Part shown: piece after piece, positions 37,344-45,196 of the stretch | Layout: each line of letters starts with the position of its first letter | Position numbering within the stretch: the first letter of the stretch is position 1 | Assembly: GCA_017437045.1 (NCBI GenBank) | Contig: JAFSBY010000029.1 | Location: 1-64,000 of the forward strand | Direction: 5' to 3' | Length of the DNA stretch: 64,000 nt | Origin: Alistipes sp. | GTDB lineage: Bacteria; Bacteroidota; Bacteroidia; Bacteroidales; Rikenellaceae | Program-made: the position numbers and the translations under genes | Notes under the pieces: generated by a model | What the model saw: only the letters and a program-made list of their open reading frames with translations | The model's database searches: none | What the model was told of the DNA's origin: nothing

Positions 37344-38133
37344 GCAAACCGCCGCCTGGATTCAGGAGGCTACCAACCACTTTACCCCCGAGGTGGGTAT
37401 CATCCTCGGTACGGGTTTGGGCGACTTCGGCGAGAAGATCGAGGCCGCACATATTTTGGACTATGCGTCGATCCCCGGATTCCCCGTTTCGACGGTCGAG
37501 GGGCACAAAGGACGCATGATTTTTGGTACGATCGAAGGCCGCAAGGTGGTGGCCATGCAGGGTCGTTTCCACTACTATGAGGGCTACCCGATGTCGCAGG
37601 TGACCTTCCCGGTACGCGTGATGAAGCTGCTGGGTATCGAGTATCTGTTTGTCTCGAATGCCTCGGGAGGTATCAACACCTCGTTCCGCACGGGCGATTT
37701 GATGATCATCACCGACCACATCAACCTGATGCCCAATCCGCTCATTGGCCCGAATTTGGCCGAGTTGGGTCCCCGCTTCCCCGATATGCACAACTGCTAC
37801 GATAAGGCACTCATTGCCAAGGCTACGGCGATTGCCGAGCGCGAGGGTATCAAGTTGCAGTATGGTGTCTATGTGGGTGGTACGGGCCCGACGTTCGAGA
37901 CGCAGGCCGAGTATCGCTATTTCAAGGCGATCGGAGGTGATACGGCCGGTATGTCGACCGTGCCGGAGGTGATCGTGGCTCGCCACATGGGTATTCCCTG
38001 CTTTGGTGTTTCGGTGATCACGAACTGTGGTCTGTCGGACGAGTTGGGTGACCACGAGGATGTACAACGCCAGGGTAAGAAGGCGGCCGTGCGTATGGAG
38101 ACGCTCTTCAAAGCAATGATTCGTGAACTTTAA
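37327..38133 (+). CDS. purine-nucleoside phosphorylase
   Basis: A 268-residue trimeric-type (PNP/MTAP family) phosphorylase that splits guanosine and inosine into base and ribose 1-phosphate. Phosphate-binding [11 protein letters not shown], the signature [11 protein letters not shown], the [10 protein letters not shown] loop, NASGGIN, and the base-binding [14 protein letters not shown] and GMSTVPE motifs are all present. The start overlaps lpxK by 17 bases, implying translational coupling. The link to lpxK is positional and does not reflect a shared pathway. PunA and XapA are alternative names for the class. Confidence 0.94.
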   Translation: MLAAIKQTAAWIQEATNHFTPEVGIILGTGLGDFGEKIEAAHILDYASIPGFPVSTVEGHKGRMIFGTIEGRKVVAMQGRFHYYEGYPMSQVTFPVRVMKLLGIEYLFVSNASGGINTSFRTGDLMIITDHINLMPNPLIGPNLAELGPRFPDMHNCYDKALIAKATAIAEREGIKLQYGVYVGGTGPTFETQAEYRYFKAIGGDTAGMSTVPEVIVARHMGIPCFGVSVITNCGLSDELGDHEDVQRQGKKAAVRMETLFKAMIREL

Positions 38134-38151
38134 TGATCTGGTAAAAATAGT

Positions 38152-38640
38152 ATGGTAAATAAGGTAATTTTGATCGGTAATGTCGGCGTAGATCCCGAGG
38201 TACGTGCTATGGAGGGCGGCGTGAAGGTGGCCCGCGTGCGTTTGGCTACGACGGAGCGTTACCGCGATCGCCAAAGTGGCGAGAATAAGGAGCACACCGA
38301 GTGGCACACGATCACCCTGTGGCGTGGTCTGGCCGAGGTGGTGGATAATTATGTGCGTAAGGGTTCGCAAATCTACGTAGAGGGGCGTTTGCGTACGCGC
38401 GAGTGGACTGATCAGCAGGGCAATAAGCGTTACACGACTGAGATCTTGGCCGATGCGATGAATCTGCTGGGTCGTCGTGGCGATACGCCGGTTTCGGACA
38501 ATACGGGTACCTACACGGCACAACCGCGTCCGCAGCAGCCGGCCGCACAGCCGCAATATCAGCAGCCTGTGCAGCAGCAACCGGCCTATCAGCAGCCTGC
38601 TGCTCCGGTGCAGGAGGATCCGGACGATCTGCCGTTCTAA
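38152..38640 (+). CDS. ssb: single-stranded DNA-binding protein SSB
   Basis: A 162-residue SSB with an OB-fold domain (1-108; MVNKVILIGNVGVDPEVR, HTEWHTITLWRGLAEVV, YVRKGSQIYVEGRLRTR). A Gln/Pro-rich disordered linker (about 118-150) and the conserved acidic tip DDLPF follow, the tip recruiting repair and replication proteins. It lies 18 bases after the phosphorylase gene. A bidirectional-type terminator follows. Confidence 0.97.
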   Translation: MVNKVILIGNVGVDPEVRAMEGGVKVARVRLATTERYRDRQSGENKEHTEWHTITLWRGLAEVVDNYVRKGSQIYVEGRLRTREWTDQQGNKRYTTEILADAMNLLGRRGDTPVSDNTGTYTAQPRPQQPAAQPQYQQPVQQQPAYQQPAAPVQEDPDDLPF

Positions 38641-38677
38641 AGGAGGCGACCGGCCTATCGGATGGCCTATATATAAT

Positions 38678-38714
38678 AAGAGGTGTCTAACATGCAACGT
38701 TGGACACCTCTTTT
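38678..38714. terminator. terminator between ssb and the convergent SDR gene
   Basis: A stem of 13-14 pairs with one G-T (38678-38691 with 38699-38712) has T residues on the plus exit and AAT-rich sequence on the minus exit. Confidence 0.88.
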
Positions 38715-38722
38715 GTCTGTTG

Positions 38723-39451
38723 TTAGCTGTTTTTGATGGGTAGCCGCTCCCAAAGCCAGCGTGGAATCCATCGCCAAAGGGTCACCAAGAGACGATAACG
38801 TGTATCGATTATTACGCTGCGACGCCCTTTGAGGAGGGCCCGGAAGATGGCTCGCGCTACCGGCTCGACCTGCATCAACATCGGGTAGGGACGATCGGCC
38901 AGCAGGGCTGTACGCACAAATCCCGGGCGGATATCGGTGATGCGTACCCCCGATTTTTCGAGTCGGGCGCGTTGGGCAAGGGCGTCGAGGTAGCAGTTCT
39001 GCATCCGCTTGGTGGCCGAGTAGGCAGGAGCCATTCCCAACCCTTTCGTGCCGGCGATGGATGAGATGGCACCGATGCGCCCTCCACCGTGGGCCGCTAA
39101 ATAGCTGTATGCCGTGCGAATCATCCGCACAAATCCCTCACCATTGGTGCGTAGGGTCGAGAGCTCTTTCTCGGCATCCAGATCGGGGTTGTAGTAGCCG
39201 ATCCCCGAGGCGTGAAAATAGAGATCCATGCCGCCCAAGCGATTGATCAGATCAAGCAGCTGTTGGTCGGCCTCCGGTTTGGTGATGTCGATGCGGGAGG
39301 TAATGATCTGCTCAGGGGCTGTGGCGTGCAGCGCCTCGAGCGACGCTACGCGTCGGCCTGCAGCGCCAACTAACCAACCGGCCTCCAGAAACAGGCGCGC
39401 GACCTCCAGACCGATGCCTGAGGTCGCGCCCATAATGATGATTCGCTTCAT
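38723..39451 (-). CDS. short-chain dehydrogenase/reductase (SDR)
   Basis: A 242-residue classical SDR with the Rossmann motif GATSGIG at 8-14, the NAG-equivalent HASGIGY near 80, the catalytic S130/S131 (GAISSIAG) and the YxxxK pair Y144-K148 (AYSATKRM). The C-terminus is unusually rich in Arg, Leu and Trp (RYRLLVTLWRWIPRWLWERL) and may be a membrane-associating helix. The substrate cannot be predicted. It is 6 bases downstream of the dCMP deaminase gene, on the same strand. Confidence 0.92.
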   Translation of the reverse strand: MKRIIIMGATSGIGLEVARLFLEAGWLVGAAGRRVASLEALHATAPEQIITSRIDITKPEADQQLLDLINRLGGMDLYFHASGIGYYNPDLDAEKELSTLRTNGEGFVRMIRTAYSYLAAHGGGRIGAISSIAGTKGLGMAPAYSATKRMQNCYLDALAQRARLEKSGVRITDIRPGFVRTALLADRPYPMLMQVEPVARAIFRALLKGRRSVIIDTRYRLLVTLWRWIPRWLWERLPIKNS

Positions 39452-39457
39452 AGCTTC

Positions 39458-39889
39458 TTATACGTTGTCGCAGTGTACGCACTCGATACCGACGCGCTTG
39501 AGCAGGTTGATGCCCTCCTCCGAGCGATACTCCTCGGCATAGACCACGCGCTTGATACCGGCCTGAATGATCAGTTTCGAGCATTCGATGCAGGGTGCAG
39601 CGGTGATGTAGAGGGTCGAGCCGTCGCAGTTGTTGGCCGATTTGGCTACCTTGGTGATGGCGTTGGCCTCGGCATGCAGCACGTAAGCCTTCGTCTTGCC
39701 CTCCTCGTCCTCGCAGATGTTTTCGAAGCCCGAGGGGGTGCCGTTGTAGCCATCCGAGATGATCATCTTATCTTTGACGATCAGTGCCCCCACCTTGCGG
39801 CGTACGCAATAGGAGTTCTCGGCCCAAATGCGGGCCATCTTCAGATAGCGAATATCCAACTGACGTTGTTTCTCTTCGGCGTAACCCAT
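39458..39889 (-). CDS. dCMP deaminase family protein
   Basis: A 143-residue zinc deaminase converting dCMP to dUMP for thymidylate synthesis. Zinc ligands H72 (VLHAEANAI, with the catalytic E74), C100 and C103 (APCIECSK) are present. The extra-cysteine region (ENICEDEEGKTKAY) and the substrate loop YNGTPSGF match the deoxycytidylate deaminase/ComEB family. It is followed closely by the SDR gene. An AT-rich gap separates it from secA. Confidence 0.93.
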   Translation of the reverse strand: MGYAEEKQRQLDIRYLKMARIWAENSYCVRRKVGALIVKDKMIISDGYNGTPSGFENICEDEEGKTKAYVLHAEANAITKVAKSANNCDGSTLYITAAPCIECSKLIIQAGIKRVVYAEEYRSEEGINLLKRVGIECVHCDNV

Positions 39890-39978
39890 TTTTTAATTCA
39901 AAATTTAGAATTTAGAATTCAAAATGTTTAATTTTGAATTTTGCATGTTGAATGGAAGGAGTGTGGAGGCTCAAGCCA
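39890..39978. repeat. AT-rich short repeat patch between secA and the deaminase gene
   Basis: A patch of tandem ATTTAGA units and a 10-bp AT-only stem (39916-39925 with 39931-39940). It lies where secA transcription would end but lacks a GC-rich stem, so it is at best a weak terminator. Confidence 0.4.
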
Positions 39979-42915
39979 CTACAACCCCTTTCCGTGGCAC
40001 TGCTTGTACTTCTTACCCGAACCGCAGGGGCAGGGATCGTTGCGGCCAATCTTCTTCTCGACATGCAGCGGCATGGGCTTCTGCTTGTCGCCCTGTCCGG
40101 CCTGTGCGGCAGCCTGCATGCGCGAAGCCTGCAGCTTATTCACATCGACCTTGGCCTGGTGCTTGCGCTGCGGCTCCTGCTTCTGCTCGCCTACGGGAAT
40201 GTAGGCCTTGCAGAGGATGGCCAGCGTGTCGCGATTGACCTTGGTGAGCATCTTCTGGAAGAGACCAAACGACTCGAATTTGTAGATCAGCAGCGGGTCC
40301 TTCTGCTCGTAGGTGGCGTTCTGCACGCTCTGGCGTAGGTCGTCCATCTCGCGCAGGTGCTCGCGCCATGCGTCGTCGATGGTCGTGAACATCACTACCT
40401 TCGAGAATACGCGGAAGATCTCCGCGCCGTCGCTCTCCTTGCATTTGAGCAGATTGACCGGTACGTTGTACCCCAGATGGCCATCCGTCAAGGGGAAGTA
40501 CATGCGCGAGTCGAGTTGATCCTTGCGCTCCTCATAGACGCGCTCCATGACCGGACGTACCGTGTCGGCTACCATCTTGGCACGACGAGCATAGTGGGCT
40601 TTGATATCTTTGACAATCAGCTCAACCAATGCGTCGCCCTTGGTGGCCTCGTACGTAGCGGCATCGAACGTAGGCTCGACGGCCACCTCGCGGATCATCT
40701 CGAAGCGGAAATCGTCGTACTCGATGCCCTCATGCGTCTCGATGAAGTTGGCGGCGTAGTCATACATGATGTTGTTCAGGTCGATCTCGATGCGCTCGCA
40801 ATAGAGGGCATTGCGACGACGCGAATAGATCACCTCGCGCTGCGAGTTCATCACATCGTCGTACTCCAGCAGGCGCTTACGCGTACCGAAGTGGTTCTCC
40901 TCGACCTTTTTCTGGGCGCGCTCGATGGCCTTCGACATCATGCCCGACTGGATGACATCTCCCTCCTTGTGGCCCATACGGTCCATCATGGCGGCAATAC
41001 GGCCCGAGCCGAACAGACGCATCAGATCGTCCTCCAACGAGACGAAGAACTGCGACGAACCCGGGTCACCCTGACGACCGGCACGACCGCGCAACTGACG
41101 ATCGACGCGACGGCTTTCGTGACGCTCCGTACCGATGATGGCCAAACCTCCGGCCTCCTTGACCTCGGGCGTGAGCTTGATATCGGTACCACGACCGGCC
41201 ATGTTCGTAGCGATGGTTACCTGACCCGAACGACCGGCCTCGGCAACAACCTGTGCCTCGAGGGCGTGCTGCTTGGCATTGAGCACGTTGTGCTTGATGC
41301 CGCGAATCTTCAGCATGCGGCTCAACAGCTCCGAGATCTCAACCGACGTCGTACCAACCAGCACCGGACGTCCGGCCTCGACCAATTTGACAACCTCGTC
41401 GATCACGGCGTTGTATTTCTCGCGTTTAGTCTTGTAGATCAGATCCTGACGGTCGTCGCGCAGAATGGGGCGATTGGTCGGGATGACCACCACGTCGAGC
41501 TTATAGATGCTCCAGAACTCCGATGCCTCGGTCTCGGCCGTACCGGTCATACCGGCCAGCTTGTGGTACATACGGAAGTAGTTCTGCAGGGTGATGGTGG
41601 CAAAGGTCTGCGTCGCAGCCTCGACCTTCACGCGCTCCTTGGCCTCGATGGCTTGGTGTAGACCATCCGAGTAGCGGCGGCCCTCCAGAATACGGCCCGT
41701 CTGCTCATCGACGATCTTCACCTTGTTGTCCATCACCACGTATTCGATATCCTTCTCGAACATGGCGTAGGCCTTCAGCAGCTGGTGTACGGTGTGTACA
41801 CGCTCCGATTTGATCGAATATTCATTGATCATCGCATCACGCTTCTGTACACGCTCCTCGGCCGACAGGTTGCTCTTCTCCAACTCGGCAACCTCCGATC
41901 CGATGTCGGGCAGCACGAAGAAGCCGTCCTCGTTGAAGTAGTTCGAGAGTGCCTCGTGACCCTTGTCGGTCAGCTCGACCGTGTTGAGCTTCTCGTCGAT
42001 GACGAAGTATAGCTCGTCGGTGATCTCGGGCATGCGGCGGTTGTTGTCCTGCATGTAGATGTTCTCGGTCTTCTGCATCAAGACCTTTACACCCTGCTCG
42101 GAGAGGAACTTGATCAGCGGCTTGTATTTCGGAAGACCTTTGTGCGTACGGTAGAGCTTGACACCTCCATCTACCTCGTTGCCATCGGCAATGAGCTTGC
42201 GGGCCTCGGCCAACAGGCTCGTGACGAGGTTCTTTTGCAGGGTGTAGAGGTGTTCGATGGCCGGACGATACTCCTCGAAGAGCTGGTCGTCGCCCTTGGG
42301 CACGGGACCCGAGATGATGAGCGGCGTACGGGCGTCGTCAATCAACACCGAATCGACCTCATCGACAATGGCGAAGTGGTGCTTGCGCTGCACCAAATCT
42401 GAGGGCGACGAAGCCATATTATCGCGCAGGTAGTCAAAGCCGTACTCGTTGTTCGTACCGAAGGTGATATCGGCCATGTAGGCACGACGACGCGCCTCGG
42501 AGTTGGGCTGCGTATCGTCGATGCAGGCTACCGAGAGACCGTGGAATTGGTACATCGGACCCATCCACTCCGAGTCACGCTTGGCCAGGTAGTTGTTCAC
42601 CGTCACGACGTGTACACCCTTGCGAGCCAAGGCGTTGAGGAATACGGGTAGCGTAGCAACCAACGTCTTACCCTCACCCGTGGCCATCTCGGCGATCTTA
42701 CCCTTGTGCAGCACGACACCACCGAAGAGCTGTACATCGTAGTGCACCATGTCCCACTTCAGGTCGTTACCGCCGGCCAACCAATGGTTTTGGTAGATGG
42801 CCTTGTCGCCCTCGATGGTGACAAACTCCTTTTGAGCCGCCAAGTTGCGGTCGAAGTCGTTGGCCGTCACCTCGACTGTCTCGTTTTGGGCAAAACGGCG
42901 AGCCGTATCCTTCAT
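39979..42915 (-). CDS. secA: SecA preprotein translocase ATPase, main part (frame-shifted from its N-terminus)
   Basis: A 978-residue reading frame holding nearly all of SecA, the motor that drives proteins through SecYEG. It has Walker A MATGEGKT, the DEAD-like [13 protein letters not shown], the preprotein cross-linking domain, NBD2 with [15 protein letters not shown], the helical scaffold and wing, and the C-terminal zinc motif [13 protein letters not shown]. It starts at [12 protein letters not shown], which is internal in normal SecA. The missing N-terminus is encoded just upstream in another frame (42912-43262), the two sharing ATGA. Codon use and residues look intact, so this is a frameshifted gene and not a decayed one. 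A sequencing or assembly error is the simplest cause. Confidence 0.9.
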   Translation of the reverse strand: MKDTARRFAQNETVEVTANDFDRNLAAQKEFVTIEGDKAIYQNHWLAGGNDLKWDMVHYDVQLFGGVVLHKGKIAEMATGEGKTLVATLPVFLNALARKGVHVVTVNNYLAKRDSEWMGPMYQFHGLSVACIDDTQPNSEARRRAYMADITFGTNNEYGFDYLRDNMASSPSDLVQRKHHFAIVDEVDSVLIDDARTPLIISGPVPKGDDQLFEEYRPAIEHLYTLQKNLVTSLLAEARKLIADGNEVDGGVKLYRTHKGLPKYKPLIKFLSEQGVKVLMQKTENIYMQDNNRRMPEITDELYFVIDEKLNTVELTDKGHEALSNYFNEDGFFVLPDIGSEVAELEKSNLSAEERVQKRDAMINEYSIKSERVHTVHQLLKAYAMFEKDIEYVVMDNKVKIVDEQTGRILEGRRYSDGLHQAIEAKERVKVEAATQTFATITLQNYFRMYHKLAGMTGTAETEASEFWSIYKLDVVVIPTNRPILRDDRQDLIYKTKREKYNAVIDEVVKLVEAGRPVLVGTTSVEISELLSRMLKIRGIKHNVLNAKQHALEAQVVAEAGRSGQVTIATNMAGRGTDIKLTPEVKEAGGLAIIGTERHESRRVDRQLRGRAGRQGDPGSSQFFVSLEDDLMRLFGSGRIAAMMDRMGHKEGDVIQSGMMSKAIERAQKKVEENHFGTRKRLLEYDDVMNSQREVIYSRRRNALYCERIEIDLNNIMYDYAANFIETHEGIEYDDFRFEMIREVAVEPTFDAATYEATKGDALVELIVKDIKAHYARRAKMVADTVRPVMERVYEERKDQLDSRMYFPLTDGHLGYNVPVNLLKCKESDGAEIFRVFSKVVMFTTIDDAWREHLREMDDLRQSVQNATYEQKDPLLIYKFESFGLFQKMLTKVNRDTLAILCKAYIPVGEQKQEPQRKHQAKVDVNKLQASRMQAAAQAGQGDKQKPMPLHVEKKIGRNDPCPCGSGKKYKQCHGKGL

Positions 42916-43262
42916 GATGGCGATGCCTCGGGCAGGATCTCGTCGAGCACCTGCTCGATCTTCTCATCGATGCGCTTGGTAAGGGTGTCAATCTCTTTCG
43001 ATACCTTCTCTTTCTGCTCCAGTTCGGTCGTCGGGTTCTCGAGAATGACCTTCAGTTCGACGATGCGGGCCTCATCGGCGGCGATGAAGTCGGCAATTTT
43101 CTGTTTCAGTGCCTCGCTGCGAGCACGCAACTCGTCGTTCGAGAGCTGCTCGATGGAGGGGTAGATGGCCTTGATTTTCTGAACATAAGGCTCGATCTCT
43201 TTGCGGTCCTTATCGGCTTTCGATCCGAAGAAGAACTTAATTAAACCGGCAAGAATATCCAT
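42912..43262 (-). CDS. secA: SecA N-terminal fragment
   Basis: A 116-residue frame encoding the normal SecA start ([20 protein letters not shown], then [13 protein letters not shown] and VLDEILPEA). The final residues SPS and a stop replace the expected [10 protein letters not shown] continuation. Inserting one T after the GCA codon near 42923 restores a reading frame of about 1,095 residues, the usual size in this phylum. The TGA stop overlaps the ATG of the main part, so translational coupling to make a two-chain SecA is formally possible. I see no slippery heptamer that would support programmed -1 frameshifting. Confidence 0.88.
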   Translation of the reverse strand: MDILAGLIKFFFGSKADKDRKEIEPYVQKIKAIYPSIEQLSNDELRARSEALKQKIADFIAADEARIVELKVILENPTTELEQKEKVSKEIDTLTKRIDEKIEQVLDEILPEASPS

Positions 43263-43302
43263 ATCGTATAAAATTTTATTTGCGTTAAGTCGATAAATCC
43301 TC

Positions 43303-43334
43303 CAAAGGTAGTGATTTTCTTCGAGAAAAGCAAA
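43303..43334 (-). promoter_or_regulatory. promoter of secA
   Basis: On the minus strand, TTTG (43334-43331) and TACCTTTG (43310-43303) are 20 bases apart, giving a 40-base leader to the secA start. Confidence 0.82.
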
Positions 43335-43335
43335 A

Positions 43336-43351
43336 AATGAGACGTCTCATT
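43336..43351. promoter_or_regulatory. 16-bp perfect palindrome next to the secA promoter
   Basis: AATGAGACGTCTCATT is a perfect inverted repeat one base upstream of the secA -33 box. It could be an operator or a remnant of a terminator for the upstream gene. No regulator can be named. Confidence 0.4.
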
Positions 43352-43450
43352 GAAATATCATCGGTGTACGGCGGAAAAATAGATCTGATTGGATCATTTC
43401 GCCGAGGTTATCCGCAGACAGCTTCGGTTACTTTTGGGGAATCGGTCGGT

Positions 43451-44401
43451 TTAGAGACGCTCGACCATGCGTTTGGCCAGCGGGCATTGGCGGCAATCCT
43501 GGTGCAGGCAGTGCTCGGTGATGAGTTGCAGCAGGGCTTGCGATTCAAAGGCGTCTTGTGGTTTGACCCCCTCGGCTTGCCAAAGTCGTGTGTAGCGATT
43601 GTCCTCGGCCGGCAGACGTTGCAAGAGCTCCAAGGCCTGCTCCTGATAGCGCATATAACCACCGAAGAATCCATAGGCAAATTGCAGAATGACCACCAGG
43701 TTGATCCCGATGATGTTGGCCTTGAAGGCGCCCAATCGCTTGGGACGCGGTCGGCCCTCCGAGCCCGGGATGTCGTGTGTGAGCCAATATTCGCCGGCCT
43801 CGATGCAGAAGAGTTTGCAGACATCCTCCTCGGTGGTGCAGAGCAGGATACGATTCATCAGAAAATCGTCTTGCAGGAAAAACTCGGCCGCTTGGGCCAG
43901 ACGGAGCACCGGATGGTTGGCCGGACGAACCTCGCGCAGGATCCACTGCTTGGCATCCATGGGCTCGATGTTGTGCTTCTCCTTCAGATGGGCAAATTCA
44001 CTGCGCAACCGCTCGGTATAGCTGTCCGAGGGGTAGAGATCCAATAAGCCGGAGGCTCCGAAGAACATGGCCTCGATGGCATGCGGGGTGAGTCGCTCGC
44101 GCAGGACAATGCGGTAGGGAACGCGTCGTGCCAGATCGAGATAAGCGGCTTGGTTTTGCTGGTCGCCCAGCGTGCGAAAATAGAGCAGGTAGAAGGTCTG
44201 GTTCCAATTACGATTGGCCTCCTCGCGCAGATCCTTGACGATGTACATTTTGCGACGCAGCCGCTCGAAGAGTAGCGAGGTGTAGATCGCCGACCGATCG
44301 ACCGCTTGCAGCGAGGCCAAGAAGCAGCCACAAGCCACCGATCCTTCGTTGGCAACCGTCAGCAAACGGTCGTAGAGAAGCTCTTCGGGGGTACTACTCA
44401 T
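43451..44401 (-). CDS. DUF2851 family protein
   Basis: A 316-residue protein that I assign to DUF2851 from its order of conserved stretches: RPANHPVLRLAQAAEFF, GAFKANIIGINLVV, ILQFAYGFFGGYM, the C-terminal ESQALLQLITEHCLHQDCRQ, and CPLA. The paired cysteines near the C-terminus (C-x4-C-x2-C) could bind metal. I start at the ATG at 44401, 35 bases after the DUF59 stop; earlier in-frame codons overlap intergenic sequence. From memory family members are longer at the N-terminus, so this is a short version. Function unknown. Confidence 0.72.
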   Translation of the reverse strand: MSSTPEELLYDRLLTVANEGSVACGCFLASLQAVDRSAIYTSLLFERLRRKMYIVKDLREEANRNWNQTFYLLYFRTLGDQQNQAAYLDLARRVPYRIVLRERLTPHAIEAMFFGASGLLDLYPSDSYTERLRSEFAHLKEKHNIEPMDAKQWILREVRPANHPVLRLAQAAEFFLQDDFLMNRILLCTTEEDVCKLFCIEAGEYWLTHDIPGSEGRPRPKRLGAFKANIIGINLVVILQFAYGFFGGYMRYQEQALELLQRLPAEDNRYTRLWQAEGVKPQDAFESQALLQLITEHCLHQDCRQCPLAKRMVERL

Positions 44402-44436
44402 GGCTTTCGATCCTTTTTTTTGTGAGGGTGAATCCT

Positions 44437-44757
44437 TTATAAGAGGTTGAGTTCTAACAAGGCCTCCTCGCTCATCATGCTCTTGTCCCATACGGGGTCG
44501 AAGGTCAGGATCACATTGACCGAATCGACATCCTTCACCTTGCCTACTTCGCGGTTTACATCCTCGACCAGCAGGTCGGCCATCGGGCAGTTGGGTGCTG
44601 TGAGGGTCATGCGGATGTTGGCTACACGATCGGGCGTATAGTCGATCTCATAGATCAACCCCAGGTCGTAGATATTGACCGGGATCTCGGGGTCGTAGAT
44701 GTTTTTGAGGGTCAGGATAATCTCCTTCTCGACCCGTAAAATATCTTGTGGTGTCAT
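44437..44757 (-). CDS. DUF59/MIP18-family iron-sulfur assembly protein (SufT-like)
   Basis: A 106-residue DUF59 protein, a family that helps deliver Fe-S clusters to target proteins. It has the core motifs IYDPEIPVNIYDLGLIYEID and TAPNCPMADLLVEDV, with the conserved cysteine between them, and the C-terminal VILTFDPVWDKSMMSEEA. It starts 6 bases after sufE, and the pairing of DUF59 with SufE supports a role in Fe-S maturation. The rest of the suf operon is not in the window. Confidence 0.92.
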   Translation of the reverse strand: MTPQDILRVEKEIILTLKNIYDPEIPVNIYDLGLIYEIDYTPDRVANIRMTLTAPNCPMADLLVEDVNREVGKVKDVDSVNVILTFDPVWDKSMMSEEALLELNLL

Positions 44758-44763
44758 GGTCGG

Positions 44764-45177
44764 CTAATTTTGGTTGGCAAAAACCAGGGCATCGAGTTTC
44801 ATCTGACGCACCATGGCCAGCAGGCCGTTGGCGCGCGTAGGTGAGAGGTTGGCCTCCAGACCGATGCGCTCGATGAAGTAGAGCTCCGTGTCGAGGATCT
44901 CCTGCGGTGTGCGGCCGTTGAGCACGCGGATCAGCAGGGCGATGATGCCTTTGGTGATCAGCGCATCGGTGTCGGCCGTGTAGATCACCTTCCCCGCTTC
45001 GAGGCGGGCATCCACCCATACGCGCGATTGGCACCCGTTGATCAGGTGTTGATCGTTGCGCAGCGTCGGATCCATCACCGGCAGTTGGTCGGCCAGCGAA
45101 ATCAGATAATCGTATTTATCGAGCCAATCGTCAAAGAGGCTGAACTCTTCGATGATCTCCTCTTGTCGTGTATCCAT
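44764..45177 (-). CDS. sufE: cysteine desulfuration protein SufE
   Basis: A 137-residue SufE that accepts persulfide sulfur from the SufS desulfurase and passes it to the SufBCD scaffold. The active cysteine is C49 in LINGCQSRVWV. The start at MDTRQEEIIEEF gives the canonical N-terminus; a longer frame upstream overlaps the preceding gene and was rejected. It is translated just before the DUF59 gene. Confidence 0.94.
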   Translation of the reverse strand: MDTRQEEIIEEFSLFDDWLDKYDYLISLADQLPVMDPTLRNDQHLINGCQSRVWVDARLEAGKVIYTADTDALITKGIIALLIRVLNGRTPQEILDTELYFIERIGLEANLSPTRANGLLAMVRQMKLDALVFANQN

Positions 45178-45196
45178 GGTCTTCTTATCGTATTTT

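Noticed and set aside
38520..38630. CAG/CCG-rich repeats in ssb as a possible mobile or CRISPR-like repeat
   Set aside because: They encode the normal Gln/Pro-rich linker of SSB and are not regularly spaced.
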